A stretch of 64,000 nucleotides of DNA, from assembly GCA_029960955.1 (NCBI GenBank), contig JASBVS010000037.1, positions 62,001-126,000 of the forward strand, written 5' to 3'. The notes below the pieces were generated by a model. It did not search any database. It had not been told where the DNA came from and saw only the letters and a program-made list of their open reading frames with translations. How positions within the stretch are numbered: position 1 is the first letter of the stretch; every line of letters begins with the position of its first letter. Source of the stretch: Bacillota bacterium. GTDB taxonomy: Bacteria; Bacillota; Sulfobacillia; JAIMAT01. Both the position numbers and the translations under genes were made by a program. Of the stretch, positions 28,173 to 37,442 are shown piece by piece.

Positions 28173-28727
28173 TCAGCCCGCCAGGTGGCGCGCCAGGAAG
28201 CCCGCCGTCGCCGCCGCCACCTTGGCCTCGCTCTCGCCCACGTCGCGGCCGTTCTCCAGGGAGGCGACGATGACGGCGCCCACCGGGTCGCCCGCCACCA
28301 CGACGGGCGAGATCACTTCGCTGGCGAAAGGGCAGGTGTCGCCGCCGCCCACGGTCGCCCCCTCGTGATGATGCGAGGTGGTCCGGTAGCGGGCCTCGCG
28401 CCGCTCCTCCATGGCGTTGAGCACGGGCATGCCCACCTCCTTGCCCAGGAAGCGGTGCCCCTCCTCCCCCGCCACGGCCACCACCTGGTCGCGGTCGGTC
28501 AGCAGGCTGACGAAGCCCGTGGTCGCGTGGATCGCCTGCATCACGGCCTGCGCCAGGCGGTCCAGGTCGGCCAGGGCCGAATACTTCTTGAGTATGACCT
28601 CGCCATCCTTTTCCACGTAGATCTCGAGAGGGTCTCCGTCCCGGATGTTCATGCTGCGGCGGATCTCGATGGGAATGACGATGCGGCCCAGGTCATCGAT
28701 GCGCCGTACGATCCCCGTAGCCTTCAC
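28173..28727 (-). CDS. spoVT: Stage V sporulation protein T (AbrB-type)
   Basis: VKATGIVRRIDDLGRIVIPIEIRRSMNIRDGDPLEIYVEKDGEVILKKYSALADL plus GAF-like C-terminus. Start by homology near 28727; ORF opens at 28760. Confidence 0.93.
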   Translation of the reverse strand: MKATGIVRRIDDLGRIVIPIEIRRSMNIRDGDPLEIYVEKDGEVILKKYSALADLDRLAQAVMQAIHATTGFVSLLTDRDQVVAVAGEEGHRFLGKEVGMPVLNAMEERREARYRTTSHHHEGATVGGGDTCPFASEVISPVVVAGDPVGAVIVASLENGRDVGESEAKVAAATAGFLARHLAG

Positions 28728-28762
28728 CAACGTCTCACCTCTCGTCGCCGCGGTGGTCAAGG

Positions 28763-28792
28763 GCTAGTATCCCTCGGGGCCACCCGCTCATC
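28763..28792 (-). promoter_or_regulatory. Putative sigma-G-type promoter of spoVT
   Basis: Minus: GGATG-AGCGGGTGGCCCCGAGG-GATACTA. Confidence 0.5.
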
Positions 28793-28864
28793 CGGGCCGT
28801 CCCGGCCAGGGCGGCCGGAGGGCGGCGGAGGCGAGTCGAGCGCGACGGCGGCCGGCCGGCTGCG

Positions 28865-29296
28865 TCAGGGCGATGAACGGTCCTTCAGATAATGACGGAG
28901 CAGGAACTGCAGGACCTCGTCGCGTTCCAGCTTGGTCACCAGGCTGCGCGCGCCACGGTGAGCGGTGATGTAGGCCGGCTCGCCGGTCAAGAGGTAGAAG
29001 GCCAGCTGGCGGATCGGGTCGTAGCCCTTCTCCTGCAAGGCCTGGTAGACCTCCGCCAGGATCCGCTCCAGGTCGCTCGCTTCGCCCGGTGCGGGCGGAG
29101 CCCCGCGGACCACGCGGGTGCGGTCCTGCTCCCTTCCGCCCTCGTCCAGCGCGATCACCCCCTCGAACCGCCTGCCTGGGCCCCTGGTCGTCCTGTCGTC
29201 CGGGCTCTCTCGGCTTCCATCTCTTCGCCGACGGCTCGAGCCGGTCCTTCCGCCGATCGGCCCACCTCCCGCCGCGCCTCCTCTCTTGCATGCCAC
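28865..29296 (-). CDS. IreB/UPF0297-like protein with N-terminal extension
   Basis: ILAEVYQALQEKGYDPIRQLAFYLLTGEPAYITAHRGARSLVTKLERDEVLQFLLRHYL matches the IreB core (Y.AL.EKGYNPI.Q..GYLLSGDPAYIT.H..AR). Basic N-terminal extension or internal start. Confidence 0.82.
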   Translation of the reverse strand: MACKRGGAAGGGPIGGRTGSSRRRRDGSRESPDDRTTRGPGRRFEGVIALDEGGREQDRTRVVRGAPPAPGEASDLERILAEVYQALQEKGYDPIRQLAFYLLTGEPAYITAHRGARSLVTKLERDEVLQFLLRHYLKDRSSP

Positions 29297-29390
29297 GAGC
29301 GGGCCGCCGCGATACGCACGGCGGTCCGCTACTCCGTCTGCCGTTCGGCCCGGCGACGACCCGTCGGAGCCTCGCCGGCCTATTCGGACC

Positions 29391-29651
29391 TCACTGGGGA
29401 TTGCCGAAGCGACCGAAGGTCGTGGCCGGGGTCGCCGCCTGGCCGGCAGCCAGCTGCTGCTCGGCCTGCTGGATCATGCGGCGCACCATGTGTCCGCCCA
29501 CTGCGCCGCAGTCGCGGGAGGCGAGGTCGCCCCAGTACCCGCTGGCGGGCGGGTTGACACCGATCTCCGAGGCGACCTCGTACTTGAACTGGTCCAGCGC
29601 CCTGGTCGCCTCCCGGACCAGAACGCGGTTACTGCTCGAGCCTCTGGCCAT
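29391..29651 (-). CDS. Alpha/beta-type small acid-soluble spore protein
   Basis: ALDQFKYEVASEIGVNPPASGYWGDLASRDCGAVGGHMVRRMIQQAEQQL. Confidence 0.94.
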   Translation of the reverse strand: MARGSSSNRVLVREATRALDQFKYEVASEIGVNPPASGYWGDLASRDCGAVGGHMVRRMIQQAEQQLAAGQAATPATTFGRFGNPQ

Positions 29652-29679
29652 CGCTTCTCACCTCCCCTGCAGGCACGCC

Positions 29680-29710
29680 TAGTATCGGAGCCGGCGGATG
29701 CCGCTCATGC
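29680..29710 (-). promoter_or_regulatory. Putative sigma-G-type promoter of the SASP gene
   Basis: Minus: GCATG-AGCGGCATCCGCCGGCTCC-GATACTA, upstream of GGGGAGGTG RBS. Confidence 0.55.
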
Positions 29711-29856
29711 TAGCGGAAGCATGGCACCGCTGGCTCCGAGGAAGTCGCCCTGCAACCGGAGAGGGAGTCTACCCCCCATCTGCCATCCCGCCCAGGCGGC
29801 GGCAGCGGCTGGGCGGCCGGCTCAGGAAGGGCTTCGGCTTCGGTTTTTTTCAGCTT

Positions 29857-30735
29857 TCAGTCGCGGAAGCGGGTCCCGTGCGAGCGGGCATACTCGAAGT
29901 ACGCCTCGCGCAGCCGCCGCGTCACCGGACCCGGCCGCCCGTCGCCGACCGGCCGGCCGTCGACGGTGGTGACCGGCACCACCTCGGCCGCCGTCCCCGT
30001 CAGGAAGCACTCGTCGGCCGTGTAGACGTCGTAGCGCGTGAAGACCGCCTCGCGCGCCTCGATCCCCATCTCGCGCGCCAGGTCGAGAACCGTGGCGCGG
30101 GTGATCCCCTCCAGGATGCCGAGGTAGGCGGGCGGCGTCAGCACCGCGCCGCCCCGGACGATGAAGACGTTGTCCCCGGTCCCTTCGCAGACGTACCCCT
30201 CGCGGTTCAGCATCAGGATCTCCTCGGCGCCCGCCAGGTTCGCCTCGATCTTGGCCATGATGCTGTTCAGGTAGTTGAGGCTCTTCACCCGCGCGTCCAG
30301 CGCGTCCACCGCCGTCCTCCGGGTGGCGGCCGTCACCGCGGTCAGGCCCTTCTCCAGGAGGCTCTCGGGGAAGAGGGCGATGCGGTCGACGATGACGACG
30401 ACGGTGGGTTTGGGGCACTTGCGCGGGTCGAGTCCCAGATCGCCGGCGCCGCGGCTGACCACCAGGCGGATGTAGCCGTCGTCCAGCTCGTTCCGCCGGC
30501 ACGTCTCCAGGACGACCCGGCTCATCTCCTCCGGCGGCAGCGGGATCTGCAGGTCGACGACGCGAGCGGAGTGGTAGAGCCGGCGAACGTGCTCTTCCAG
30601 CTTGAACACGCGCCCGCTGTACATGCGGATGCCCTCGAAGACGCCGTCACCGTAGAGAAAGCCGTGATCATAGACCGAAACCCTCGCCTGCTCGACCGGT
30701 ACGAACTCGCCGTCCAAGTAGATGACCTGCCCCAC
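29857..30735 (-). CDS. ilvE: Branched-chain amino acid aminotransferase (class IV)
   Basis: VGQVIYLDGEFVPVEQARVSVYDHGFLYGDGVFEGIRMYSGRVFKLEEHVRRLYHSA, LNREGYVCEGTGDNVFIV. Confidence 0.92.
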   Translation of the reverse strand: MGQVIYLDGEFVPVEQARVSVYDHGFLYGDGVFEGIRMYSGRVFKLEEHVRRLYHSARVVDLQIPLPPEEMSRVVLETCRRNELDDGYIRLVVSRGAGDLGLDPRKCPKPTVVVIVDRIALFPESLLEKGLTAVTAATRRTAVDALDARVKSLNYLNSIMAKIEANLAGAEEILMLNREGYVCEGTGDNVFIVRGGAVLTPPAYLGILEGITRATVLDLAREMGIEAREAVFTRYDVYTADECFLTGTAAEVVPVTTVDGRPVGDGRPGPVTRRLREAYFEYARSHGTRFRD

Positions 30736-30785
30736 GCACCAACCCCCCCGCGCGCCAGAGGGAGCGCGCCGTCCCTTGATCTGCC

Positions 30786-32138
30786 TCAGATTGCTTCGGT
30801 GGCGCGCGCTCCCCTCCTTCCTGCCGGGCTGGCCTGGACCACGGCGAGTGCGTCCACGCAACCCGCGCCCTCCAGCTGCGGGTCGCGGGAGCCGACGGGC
30901 TCGGCCGAGGCCCGCAGCCGGGCCGGAACCTCCCGCGGCGCGATCCCCCGCGCAAGCGCCAGCGCCGCGCTACCGCTGACGTGGGGAGCCGCCATGGAGG
31001 TGCCCGAGAGCCGCCGCAGCCCTCCCGACGGCCAGAGCGAGAGGATGTCGACCCCCGGTGCGACCAGGTCCAGCTCCGGCCCGCGGCTGGAGAAGCGCGC
31101 CACCCTGTTCTGCCGGTCGATGGCACCGACGGCCAGCACCTCCGGGTAGCGGGCGGGAAAGAGGACCGTGCCGTTGGACGGGCCGGCGTTTCCTGCTGCG
31201 CAGACCAGCACCATGCTGCGCGAGGCGGCGCGGACCGCCTCGCGCATGGTCCGGTTGCCGGTCAGGCTGCCCAGGCTCAGGTTGACCACCTGGATGCGGT
31301 GCTGGAGGCACCACTCCAGCCCCAGCACCAGGTGGGAGAGGCGCCCGCCCCCCTCCTGGTCGAGCGCCTTGACGGGGTGGAGCCAGACCCGGGGCGCCAC
31401 GCCCAGGATCGAGCCGTGGGCGGCGATCACGCCGGCGACGTGGGTCCCGTGCCCGTTGTCGTCCTCGGGCGGCGCGCCGGGACGCAAAAGGTTGATTCCC
31501 GCGCCGATGCGGTCGGCCAGCGCCGGATGGTCGAGGTCGACCCCCGTGTCGAGGACGGCCACGTGGACCTCTTCGCCCTGGCTCCACTCCCACGCCTCGG
31601 GCGCCTGGATCCGGCGCACGCCCCAGGGGACGGCCGCATCGCCGGGCGGCGGGAGCGGGCGGCCGGGCGGGACGACCGGCCGCGACGGCCGGCGCTCCCT
31701 CGACGGCCCGGGCGCCGCGGGCCGTCCGGGCCGGAGGCGGTGCAACCGTTCGCAGGTGGAACGTAGCCAGCGTCGCGCCCGCCTCCACCCGCGCGCCCCC
31801 GGGGGCCAGCCGGCTTCCTGGTCGGACGAGCCCGGCCCCTCGTCCTCCTCCTGGCCGGCCTCCCCGACCAGGCGGAGCGGCAGATCCTCGTCGACGCGGA
31901 CGACGTCGCCGTGGCGGTCGAGCGCGGCCAGCGCCCCCTCCTCGGCGAACTCGGCCACGACGGCGTTGATCAGCGAGATCCGCTGCAGCACGACCCCGCC
32001 CATGCGCCGGATCTCCGCCAGGTCTACGCGGCTCCCGTGGCGGAAGACCACGATCTTCCGCGCGGTGCGAAACTCTCCCCCGACAGGCGTTGATGCGAGA
32101 CGACGACGGCTCTCTCCACCGGAAGAAACGATGCGCAT
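30786..32138 (-). CDS. Subtilisin-like serine protease (S8)
   Basis: Triad blocks VAVLDTGVDLDHP, DDNGHGTHVAGVIAAHG, LSGTSMAAPHVSGSAAL. Confidence 0.95.
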   Translation of the reverse strand: MRIVSSGGESRRRLASTPVGGEFRTARKIVVFRHGSRVDLAEIRRMGGVVLQRISLINAVVAEFAEEGALAALDRHGDVVRVDEDLPLRLVGEAGQEEDEGPGSSDQEAGWPPGARGWRRARRWLRSTCERLHRLRPGRPAAPGPSRERRPSRPVVPPGRPLPPPGDAAVPWGVRRIQAPEAWEWSQGEEVHVAVLDTGVDLDHPALADRIGAGINLLRPGAPPEDDNGHGTHVAGVIAAHGSILGVAPRVWLHPVKALDQEGGGRLSHLVLGLEWCLQHRIQVVNLSLGSLTGNRTMREAVRAASRSMVLVCAAGNAGPSNGTVLFPARYPEVLAVGAIDRQNRVARFSSRGPELDLVAPGVDILSLWPSGGLRRLSGTSMAAPHVSGSAALALARGIAPREVPARLRASAEPVGSRDPQLEGAGCVDALAVVQASPAGRRGARATEAI

Positions 32139-32258
32139 GCCCGTACACCCCCGCGCCAGCCTATGGAAATGGCCTCGCGGGGGTGCGGACAGCCCCGGCC
32201 CGGGAAGCGGGGCGAAGAAGGGGCCTTCCGGGCCGGCCGGAAGCGGACGGGGCCCGGA

Positions 32259-32642
32259 TCAGGCCTGGGCCCCGTCACCCGCTGCCTGGCGTTCGCCGAT
32301 CTTGCGCAGCAACAGGTCGAAGGCGGCCTCCCGGTAGCGGTCGAGCTCGCGCTCCAGCCGCCGGGCGAAGGTATCGCGTTCCAGGCGATGGAGGATGTAG
32401 AGCCAGAGGGCGGGGTAGTCGCTGCCCTCCAGGTCGTGCCGGAGTCGCGTCGCCGCGGCCGCGCGGCGGCCGGCGGGGATCTCGTCGAAGAAGAGCGCCA
32501 GGGCGGCCCAGAGGCGCTCGTCCCCGGTGACCGCCTTCAGCGTGCAGTAGAGGTCGAACTCCTCGTCAGAGGCCTGCCGCAGCCGTTCCTCGGTCCAACC
32601 GAGCGTCTCGAGGACCTCGTCGCCGTCCAAGGTGACCATCAT
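32259..32642 (-). CDS. Conserved hypothetical protein
   Basis: MMVTLDGDEVLETLGWTEERLRQASDEEFDLYCTLKAVTGDERLWAALALFFDEIPAGRR...; RBS GGGGGTG upstream. Confidence 0.6.
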   Translation of the reverse strand: MMVTLDGDEVLETLGWTEERLRQASDEEFDLYCTLKAVTGDERLWAALALFFDEIPAGRRAAAATRLRHDLEGSDYPALWLYILHRLERDTFARRLERELDRYREAAFDLLLRKIGERQAAGDGAQA

Positions 32643-32752
32643 CGGCCGCACCCCCTGCGCACAGCCTCCATGAGACGACCTTCCAGGTCGATCATAGGGC
32701 TGCGCCAGGGGGACGGATATACCTCCGCCGGGCGAGGAGGGCCCGCGCGCCG

Positions 32753-33151
32753 TCACCCGCCGGGGGCGGCGGGCCGCTCCTCCTCCCCCGCCTCCGGTCG
32801 CAGGGGCGGCGGCGACCAGCGTCGCCGGTCCCGCCGGCGGTACTTCTCCAGCGTCTCGAGCCACGCCCGGTCGAGGTCGATCTCCAGCCGGTTGGCCATG
32901 CAGGCGACCACGTAGAGGATGTCGCCCAGCTCCTCCGCCACGGAACCGGGCGGCTCCTCCTCCCGCTTCCGCTTCGGCCCGTAGCGGGCGTTCAGCTCCC
33001 GCGCCAGCTCGCCCACCTCTTCGCTCAGGCGGGCCAGCAGCGCCAGCGGCTCCCAGTAGGAAGCGCCCTGTTCGCGGATCCAGGCGTCCGTCTCTTCCTG
33101 GAGGGTGCGCAGAGGCGCCCCGCGCGAGGCCGGCCGCTCCAACCCGATCAC
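32753..33151 (-). CDS. MazG-like nucleotide pyrophosphohydrolase
   Basis: LARLSEEVGELARELNARYG...SVAEELGDILYVVACMANRLEIDLDRAWLETLEKYRRR; GTG 33151 overlaps the serA stop. Confidence 0.85.
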   Translation of the reverse strand: MIGLERPASRGAPLRTLQEETDAWIREQGASYWEPLALLARLSEEVGELARELNARYGPKRKREEEPPGSVAEELGDILYVVACMANRLEIDLDRAWLETLEKYRRRDRRRWSPPPLRPEAGEEERPAAPGG

Positions 33152-34746
33152 GCTCCCGGCGGGAGCCAGGGGCCCAGCTCGATGCGGCGCAGCTCCTCGA
33201 CCGGCTCGATGGCGGAGAGCGCCTCCATGGTCGCCTCGTCGACGGGCTGGTCGGTCCCCAGCACCATGACCGCCTCCCCTCCGGGGGCGCTTCGCCCGAG
33301 GCGCATCTCGGCGATGTTGATGCCGCGCTCGCCCAGGATGCTGCCGAAACGGCCGACGATTCCGGGCCTGTCGGCGTGGCGGCTGAGGAGCATGTGCCGG
33401 GTCGGAACCAGGTCGATGGGGAAGTCGTCCAGCGCGACGATCCGCGGCCGGCCGTCGGGGTCGAGGCGCGCGCGCAGGCGGCGCCGGGCGCCGGCCGGGC
33501 CCGCCTCGAGGGCCACTTCCTGGTGGCCGAGGCCGTCCCGCTCGCTGCGCAGCTCCCAGTGGATCCCCTGCTCGGCGGCGACGGCGGCCGCGTTGACCAG
33601 GTTGAGCGGCGAGTTGAGGACGGCGCCGAGGAGACCGGCCAGGACGGCCGACGCCACCAGCTCGGCCGCGCGCCCCTGCAGCGAGAGGCCGACGCTCACC
33701 TGCTCGAGCCGCGTGGGCAGCGCCTGGACGAAGAAGGGCCCGAGGACGCCGGCCAGCCCCAGGAAGGGCCGGACGGCGGCCCACTCTTCCTCGCTCAGCG
33801 GCGGCAGGTTGACGGCGTTGCGCACCGGCCGCCCGGCGAACCAGCGGATCAGCTCGTCCGCCACCGTCTCCGCGTTCAGCCGCTGCGCCTCCACGGTGGA
33901 GGCGCCCAGGTGCGGGGTGACCACCACGCGGTCCAGCTGGAGGAGCGGATGGTCGGGACGGGGCGGCTCCTCCTCCCAGACGTCGAGGGCGGCGCCGGCC
34001 AGCCTTCCTTCGCGGAGGGCGACGGCCAGCGCCTCCTCGTCCACGATGCCGCCGCGCGCGCAGTTGACGACGTAGGCGCCCGGCTTCATCAGGGCGATCT
34101 CGCGCGCACCGATCAGGTGCCGGGTCTGGGGGGTGAGCGGGGTGTGGACCGTGAGGATGTCGGCCTCGCCGAGGAGCTCCTCCAGGCCGACCAGCCGCAC
34201 GTCGCCCACGCTCTGGCCGCCGCCCAGGTAGGGGTCGTGGGCCAGCACCCGCATGCCGAAGGCGAGTGCGCGCAGCGCCACCTGCCGGCCGATGCGCCCC
34301 ATGCCCACGATGCCCAGCGTCTTCCCGTAGAGCTGGACGCCTACCAGGTGCCGCTCCCAGCGACCGGCGCGCAGGGCGGCGTCCGCCGCCGGCAGGTGGC
34401 GGACCATGGCCAGCATCAGGGCAAAGGTGTGCTCCGCGGCGGAAAGGGTGTTGCCGTCGGGCACGTTGACCACCACCACGCCGCGGCGGGTGGCTTCGGC
34501 CACGTCGACGTTGTCCACGCCGACACCCGCCCGCCCGACGATGCTCAGGCGCGGCGCGGCGGCCAGCAGCTCCCGGTCGACGCGCGTGGCGCTGCGGACG
34601 ACGAGGCCGTCGGCGGCGGCCACTTCCTCGAGCAGGCGCTCGCGCCCGCCCTGGTGGAGGAGCACCTCCAGCCCCGCCTGGCGCAGGCGCTCCAGGCCCT
34701 CCTCGGCGATCCGCTCCGCCACGAGAACCCGCTTGGAAGCCGCCAT
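33148..34746 (-). CDS. serA: D-3-phosphoglycerate dehydrogenase (with ASB and ACT domains)
   Basis: VGRAGVGVDNVDVAEATRRGVVVVNVPDGNTLSAAEHTFALML, LGIVGMGRIGRQVA, NCARGGIVDEEAL; C-terminal ACT DRPGIVGRFGSILGERGINIAEMRLGR. Confidence 0.95.
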   Translation of the reverse strand: MAASKRVLVAERIAEEGLERLRQAGLEVLLHQGGRERLLEEVAAADGLVVRSATRVDRELLAAAPRLSIVGRAGVGVDNVDVAEATRRGVVVVNVPDGNTLSAAEHTFALMLAMVRHLPAADAALRAGRWERHLVGVQLYGKTLGIVGMGRIGRQVALRALAFGMRVLAHDPYLGGGQSVGDVRLVGLEELLGEADILTVHTPLTPQTRHLIGAREIALMKPGAYVVNCARGGIVDEEALAVALREGRLAGAALDVWEEEPPRPDHPLLQLDRVVVTPHLGASTVEAQRLNAETVADELIRWFAGRPVRNAVNLPPLSEEEWAAVRPFLGLAGVLGPFFVQALPTRLEQVSVGLSLQGRAAELVASAVLAGLLGAVLNSPLNLVNAAAVAAEQGIHWELRSERDGLGHQEVALEAGPAGARRRLRARLDPDGRPRIVALDDFPIDLVPTRHMLLSRHADRPGIVGRFGSILGERGINIAEMRLGRSAPGGEAVMVLGTDQPVDEATMEALSAIEPVEELRRIELGPWLPPGA

Positions 34747-35900
34747 CAGCCCCTCGCCTCCCGCTGCTCCAGCCGCTCCAGCGCCCTCTGCAGAAGCCCC
34801 AGGGCCCGGTCCACCTGCTCGGCCTCCACCGCCCCCATGTGGGCGACGCGGAGGATGCGCCCCTTCAGGGGACCCTGGCCGCCCGCCGCCTCCACGCCCA
34901 GCTCGCGCAGCGCCTGGAGGAGCGCAGCCGCGTCGACGCCCTCCGGCGGGTAGAAGGCCGTGACGGTGGGCGAGGCCGCCTCGTCGCCCGCCAGCAGGCG
35001 GCAGCCCAGCCGCCTCAGGCCCTCCCGCCAGCGCGTCGCCAGCGCCCGGTGACGCGCGTAGACCGCCTCCAGCCCCTCCGCCTCGATCCGCTCCAGCGCC
35101 GCCTCCAGCGCGTACCAGAGGGTGAGGGCAGGCGTGTACGGGGTCTCCCGGTGCTCCCCCGCCCGCCGGGCTTCCCGCAGGTCCCAGTACGCCCGGGGGA
35201 GCGCGGCCGCCTCCACCCGCTCCCAGGCCTCGGGCGCCACCCAGAGGAGCGCCAGGCCCGGCGGGGTCATGAGGCACTTCTGGGAGGCGCTGGCCACCAG
35301 GCTGACCCCCCACCGCTCCGCCTCCAGCGGCATGCCCCCCAGGGCGCTGACCGCGTCGACCAGCAGCGGGATCCGGCGCTCCCGCGCCAGCCGGCCGACG
35401 GCCGCCAGGTCCGCGGCCGCCCCCGTGGAGGTCTCGTTGTACGTCAGGAGAAGGCCGGCGAAGGGCCCCGTCCGGTCGAGCCAGGCGGCCAGCTCGGCCG
35501 GGGCCGGCACGCTGCCCCACTCGACCTGGTAGCGCTCCACGGTCAGGCCGAACGTCTCGGCGATGGAGGCCCAGCGGTGGCCGAACTCGCCCATCACCAC
35601 CGCCGCCACGCGCTCGCCCGGGGAGAAGAAGTTGACCACGGCCGCCTCCAGCGCCCCGGTGCCGCTGCCGGGAAAGAGGAAGGGGTCGCCGCCGCCCCCG
35701 AAGAGGGGCAGCAGCCGGCTGCGCACCGATTCGTAGAGCCTGTGAAAAGCGGCGCCCCGATGGTTGATCACCTGGCGCGCCGCCGCCTCCCGCACCTCGG
35801 CCGGAACCGGTACCGGCCCCGGAGTCAGCAGGATCTCGTCCTCGTCCCTGGCCGTCGTCCTCGCCCCCGTTCGCGCCGGCTTGTGAAATTTGTCACCCAA
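34746..35900 (-). CDS. Class V aminotransferase (serine-glyoxylate/alanine-glyoxylate/phosphoserine type)
   Basis: ILLTPGPVPVPAEVREAAARQVINHRGAAFHRLYE, LLLTYNETSTGAAADL, VDAVSALGGMPLEAERWGVSLVASASQKCLMTPPGLALLWV. TTG start at 35900; stop overlaps the serA start. Confidence 0.9.
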   Translation of the reverse strand: MGDKFHKPARTGARTTARDEDEILLTPGPVPVPAEVREAAARQVINHRGAAFHRLYESVRSRLLPLFGGGGDPFLFPGSGTGALEAAVVNFFSPGERVAAVVMGEFGHRWASIAETFGLTVERYQVEWGSVPAPAELAAWLDRTGPFAGLLLTYNETSTGAAADLAAVGRLARERRIPLLVDAVSALGGMPLEAERWGVSLVASASQKCLMTPPGLALLWVAPEAWERVEAAALPRAYWDLREARRAGEHRETPYTPALTLWYALEAALERIEAEGLEAVYARHRALATRWREGLRRLGCRLLAGDEAASPTVTAFYPPEGVDAAALLQALRELGVEAAGGQGPLKGRILRVAHMGAVEAEQVDRALGLLQRALERLEQREARG

Positions 35901-35963
35901 TGTACCACCCCCGGCCGGCATCCGCCAAGAGCGAGGGCCATACCATCTGGGGGAGGTGGAGGC

Positions 35964-36854
35964 GTGCGCGGCCGCGCAGACGGAAGACCGCTTCCCCGGG
36001 CCCTGGGCGGGATCCTCCTGCTCCGCCGGCGCACGCTGGTGACGGCGCTGGCTCTCCTCCTGGCGGCCGCCTACGGGCTCCGCGCGGGCGGCTGGCCGGG
36101 CGCCGGAGGCCGGGCCGACCGTCCCGTCCCCGAGCACGAGGAAGTGATCGCGCCCGCCCCCGGGGAGCCGCCTGCGGCGCGCCCCATCTTCTACGCGCGG
36201 ACCACGCGCAGGGTGCTCGCCCTCACCTTCGACATCAGCTGGGGCTCCAAGGTGGCGCCGCTCGTCCTCGACGTCCTGAAGCAGTACCGCGTCCACGCCA
36301 CCTTCTTCCTCTCCGGCTTCTGGGCGCGCCAGCACCCCGACCTGGTCCGCCGCATGGTGGCGGACGGCCACGAGATCGCCAGCCACGGCGACGAGCACGT
36401 CGACCTCGACCGGCTCAGCCGCGAGCAGGTCCGCCGGAACCTGAGCATCGCGGAGCGCGACATCCGCAGCGTCGTCGACGTCAGGCCGCGCTTCCTGCGC
36501 CCGCCCAACGGCGCCTACGACGCCATGGTGGTGGAGACGGCCCGCCAGCTCGGCTACGAGACGGTGATCTGGTCGGTGGACAGCCTCGACTGGAAGCGGC
36601 CGGGACCCGAGGCCATCGTGCGGCGTGTCACCTCGCTGGTCTTCCCCGGGGCCATCGTCCTCTTCCACGCCAGCGACTCGGCGCCCGACACGCCGGTGGC
36701 GCTGCCGACCGTCCTGGCCAACCTGAAGGCACGCGGCTACCGCGCCGTCCCGCTGGGCGAGCTGCTGAAGGAAGCGCCGCCCGCCCGCGACGACCCGCGC
36801 GGCCGGCCCGACTACCCGCCCAACGACGAGAGCGGCAGCCCGGGCTCAGGATGA
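35964..36854 (+). CDS. Polysaccharide deacetylase (NodB-homology, PdaB-like)
   Basis: RVLALTFDISWGSKVAPLVLDVLKQYRVHATFFLSGFWARQHPDLVRRMVADGHEIASHGDEHVDL; GTG 35964 with GGGGGAGGTGGA RBS; N-terminal TM. Confidence 0.92.
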   Translation: MRGRADGRPLPRALGGILLLRRRTLVTALALLLAAAYGLRAGGWPGAGGRADRPVPEHEEVIAPAPGEPPAARPIFYARTTRRVLALTFDISWGSKVAPLVLDVLKQYRVHATFFLSGFWARQHPDLVRRMVADGHEIASHGDEHVDLDRLSREQVRRNLSIAERDIRSVVDVRPRFLRPPNGAYDAMVVETARQLGYETVIWSVDSLDWKRPGPEAIVRRVTSLVFPGAIVLFHASDSAPDTPVALPTVLANLKARGYRAVPLGELLKEAPPARDDPRGRPDYPPNDESGSPGSG

Positions 36855-37436
36855 GCGGCCGCCCGCCTCGCCGGCGCTCCAGCCGATCTCGGCCCGGCCC
36901 TCGCGGCGGTTGGCGGCGCGGGCGGCGACGAAGAGATAGTCCGACAGCCGGTTGAGGTAGCGGCCGATCTCCGGCTCCACCGGTTCCGCCTCGGCCAGGC
37001 GGACCACCGCCCGCTCGGCCCGCCGGCAGACCGTCCGCGCCAGGTGGAGGAGCGCCCCCGCGCGGCCTCCCCCGGGCAGGATGAAGCGGTCGAGGGGCTC
37101 GAGCCCCTCCTCCAGCCGGTCGATCTCGCGCTCGAGCCGCGCCACCGCATCCGCCGGCAGCTCCGGCAGGCGCATGGCGCGGGCGCCGGCCGCCTCGCGG
37201 GCGGCCGGAGCGGCCAGGCGGGCGCCGACGACGAAGAGCTCCCCCTGCACCCGGCGGAGCGTCGCCGCCAGCTCTTCTCCCGGCTCCTCGCTCAGCACGA
37301 CGCCGATCGCGGCGTTCAGCTCGTCGACGCTCCCGTAGGCGTCCACGCGCGGCGAGGACTTGCGCACGCGGCTGCCGTCCACCAGGCCGGTCTCGCCGGC
37401 GTCGCCCGTGCGGGTGTAGAGACGCGCCCGCGGCAA
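36846..37436 (-). CDS. Cob(I)yrinic acid a,c-diamide adenosyltransferase (PduO type)
   Basis: RLYTRTGDAGETGLVDGSRVRKSSPRVDAYGSVDELNAAIGV, FILPGGGRAGALLHLARTVCRRAERAVV, YLNRLSDYLFVAARAAN. Confidence 0.94.
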   Translation of the reverse strand: MPRARLYTRTGDAGETGLVDGSRVRKSSPRVDAYGSVDELNAAIGVVLSEEPGEELAATLRRVQGELFVVGARLAAPAAREAAGARAMRLPELPADAVARLEREIDRLEEGLEPLDRFILPGGGRAGALLHLARTVCRRAERAVVRLAEAEPVEPEIGRYLNRLSDYLFVAARAANRREGRAEIGWSAGEAGGRSS

Positions 37437-37442
37437 CGGGGA

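Noticed and set aside
35895-35964. T-box or serine-responsive leader before the class V aminotransferase-serA genes
   Set aside because: The divergent intergenic space is only about 60 nt and contains no T-box core sequence.
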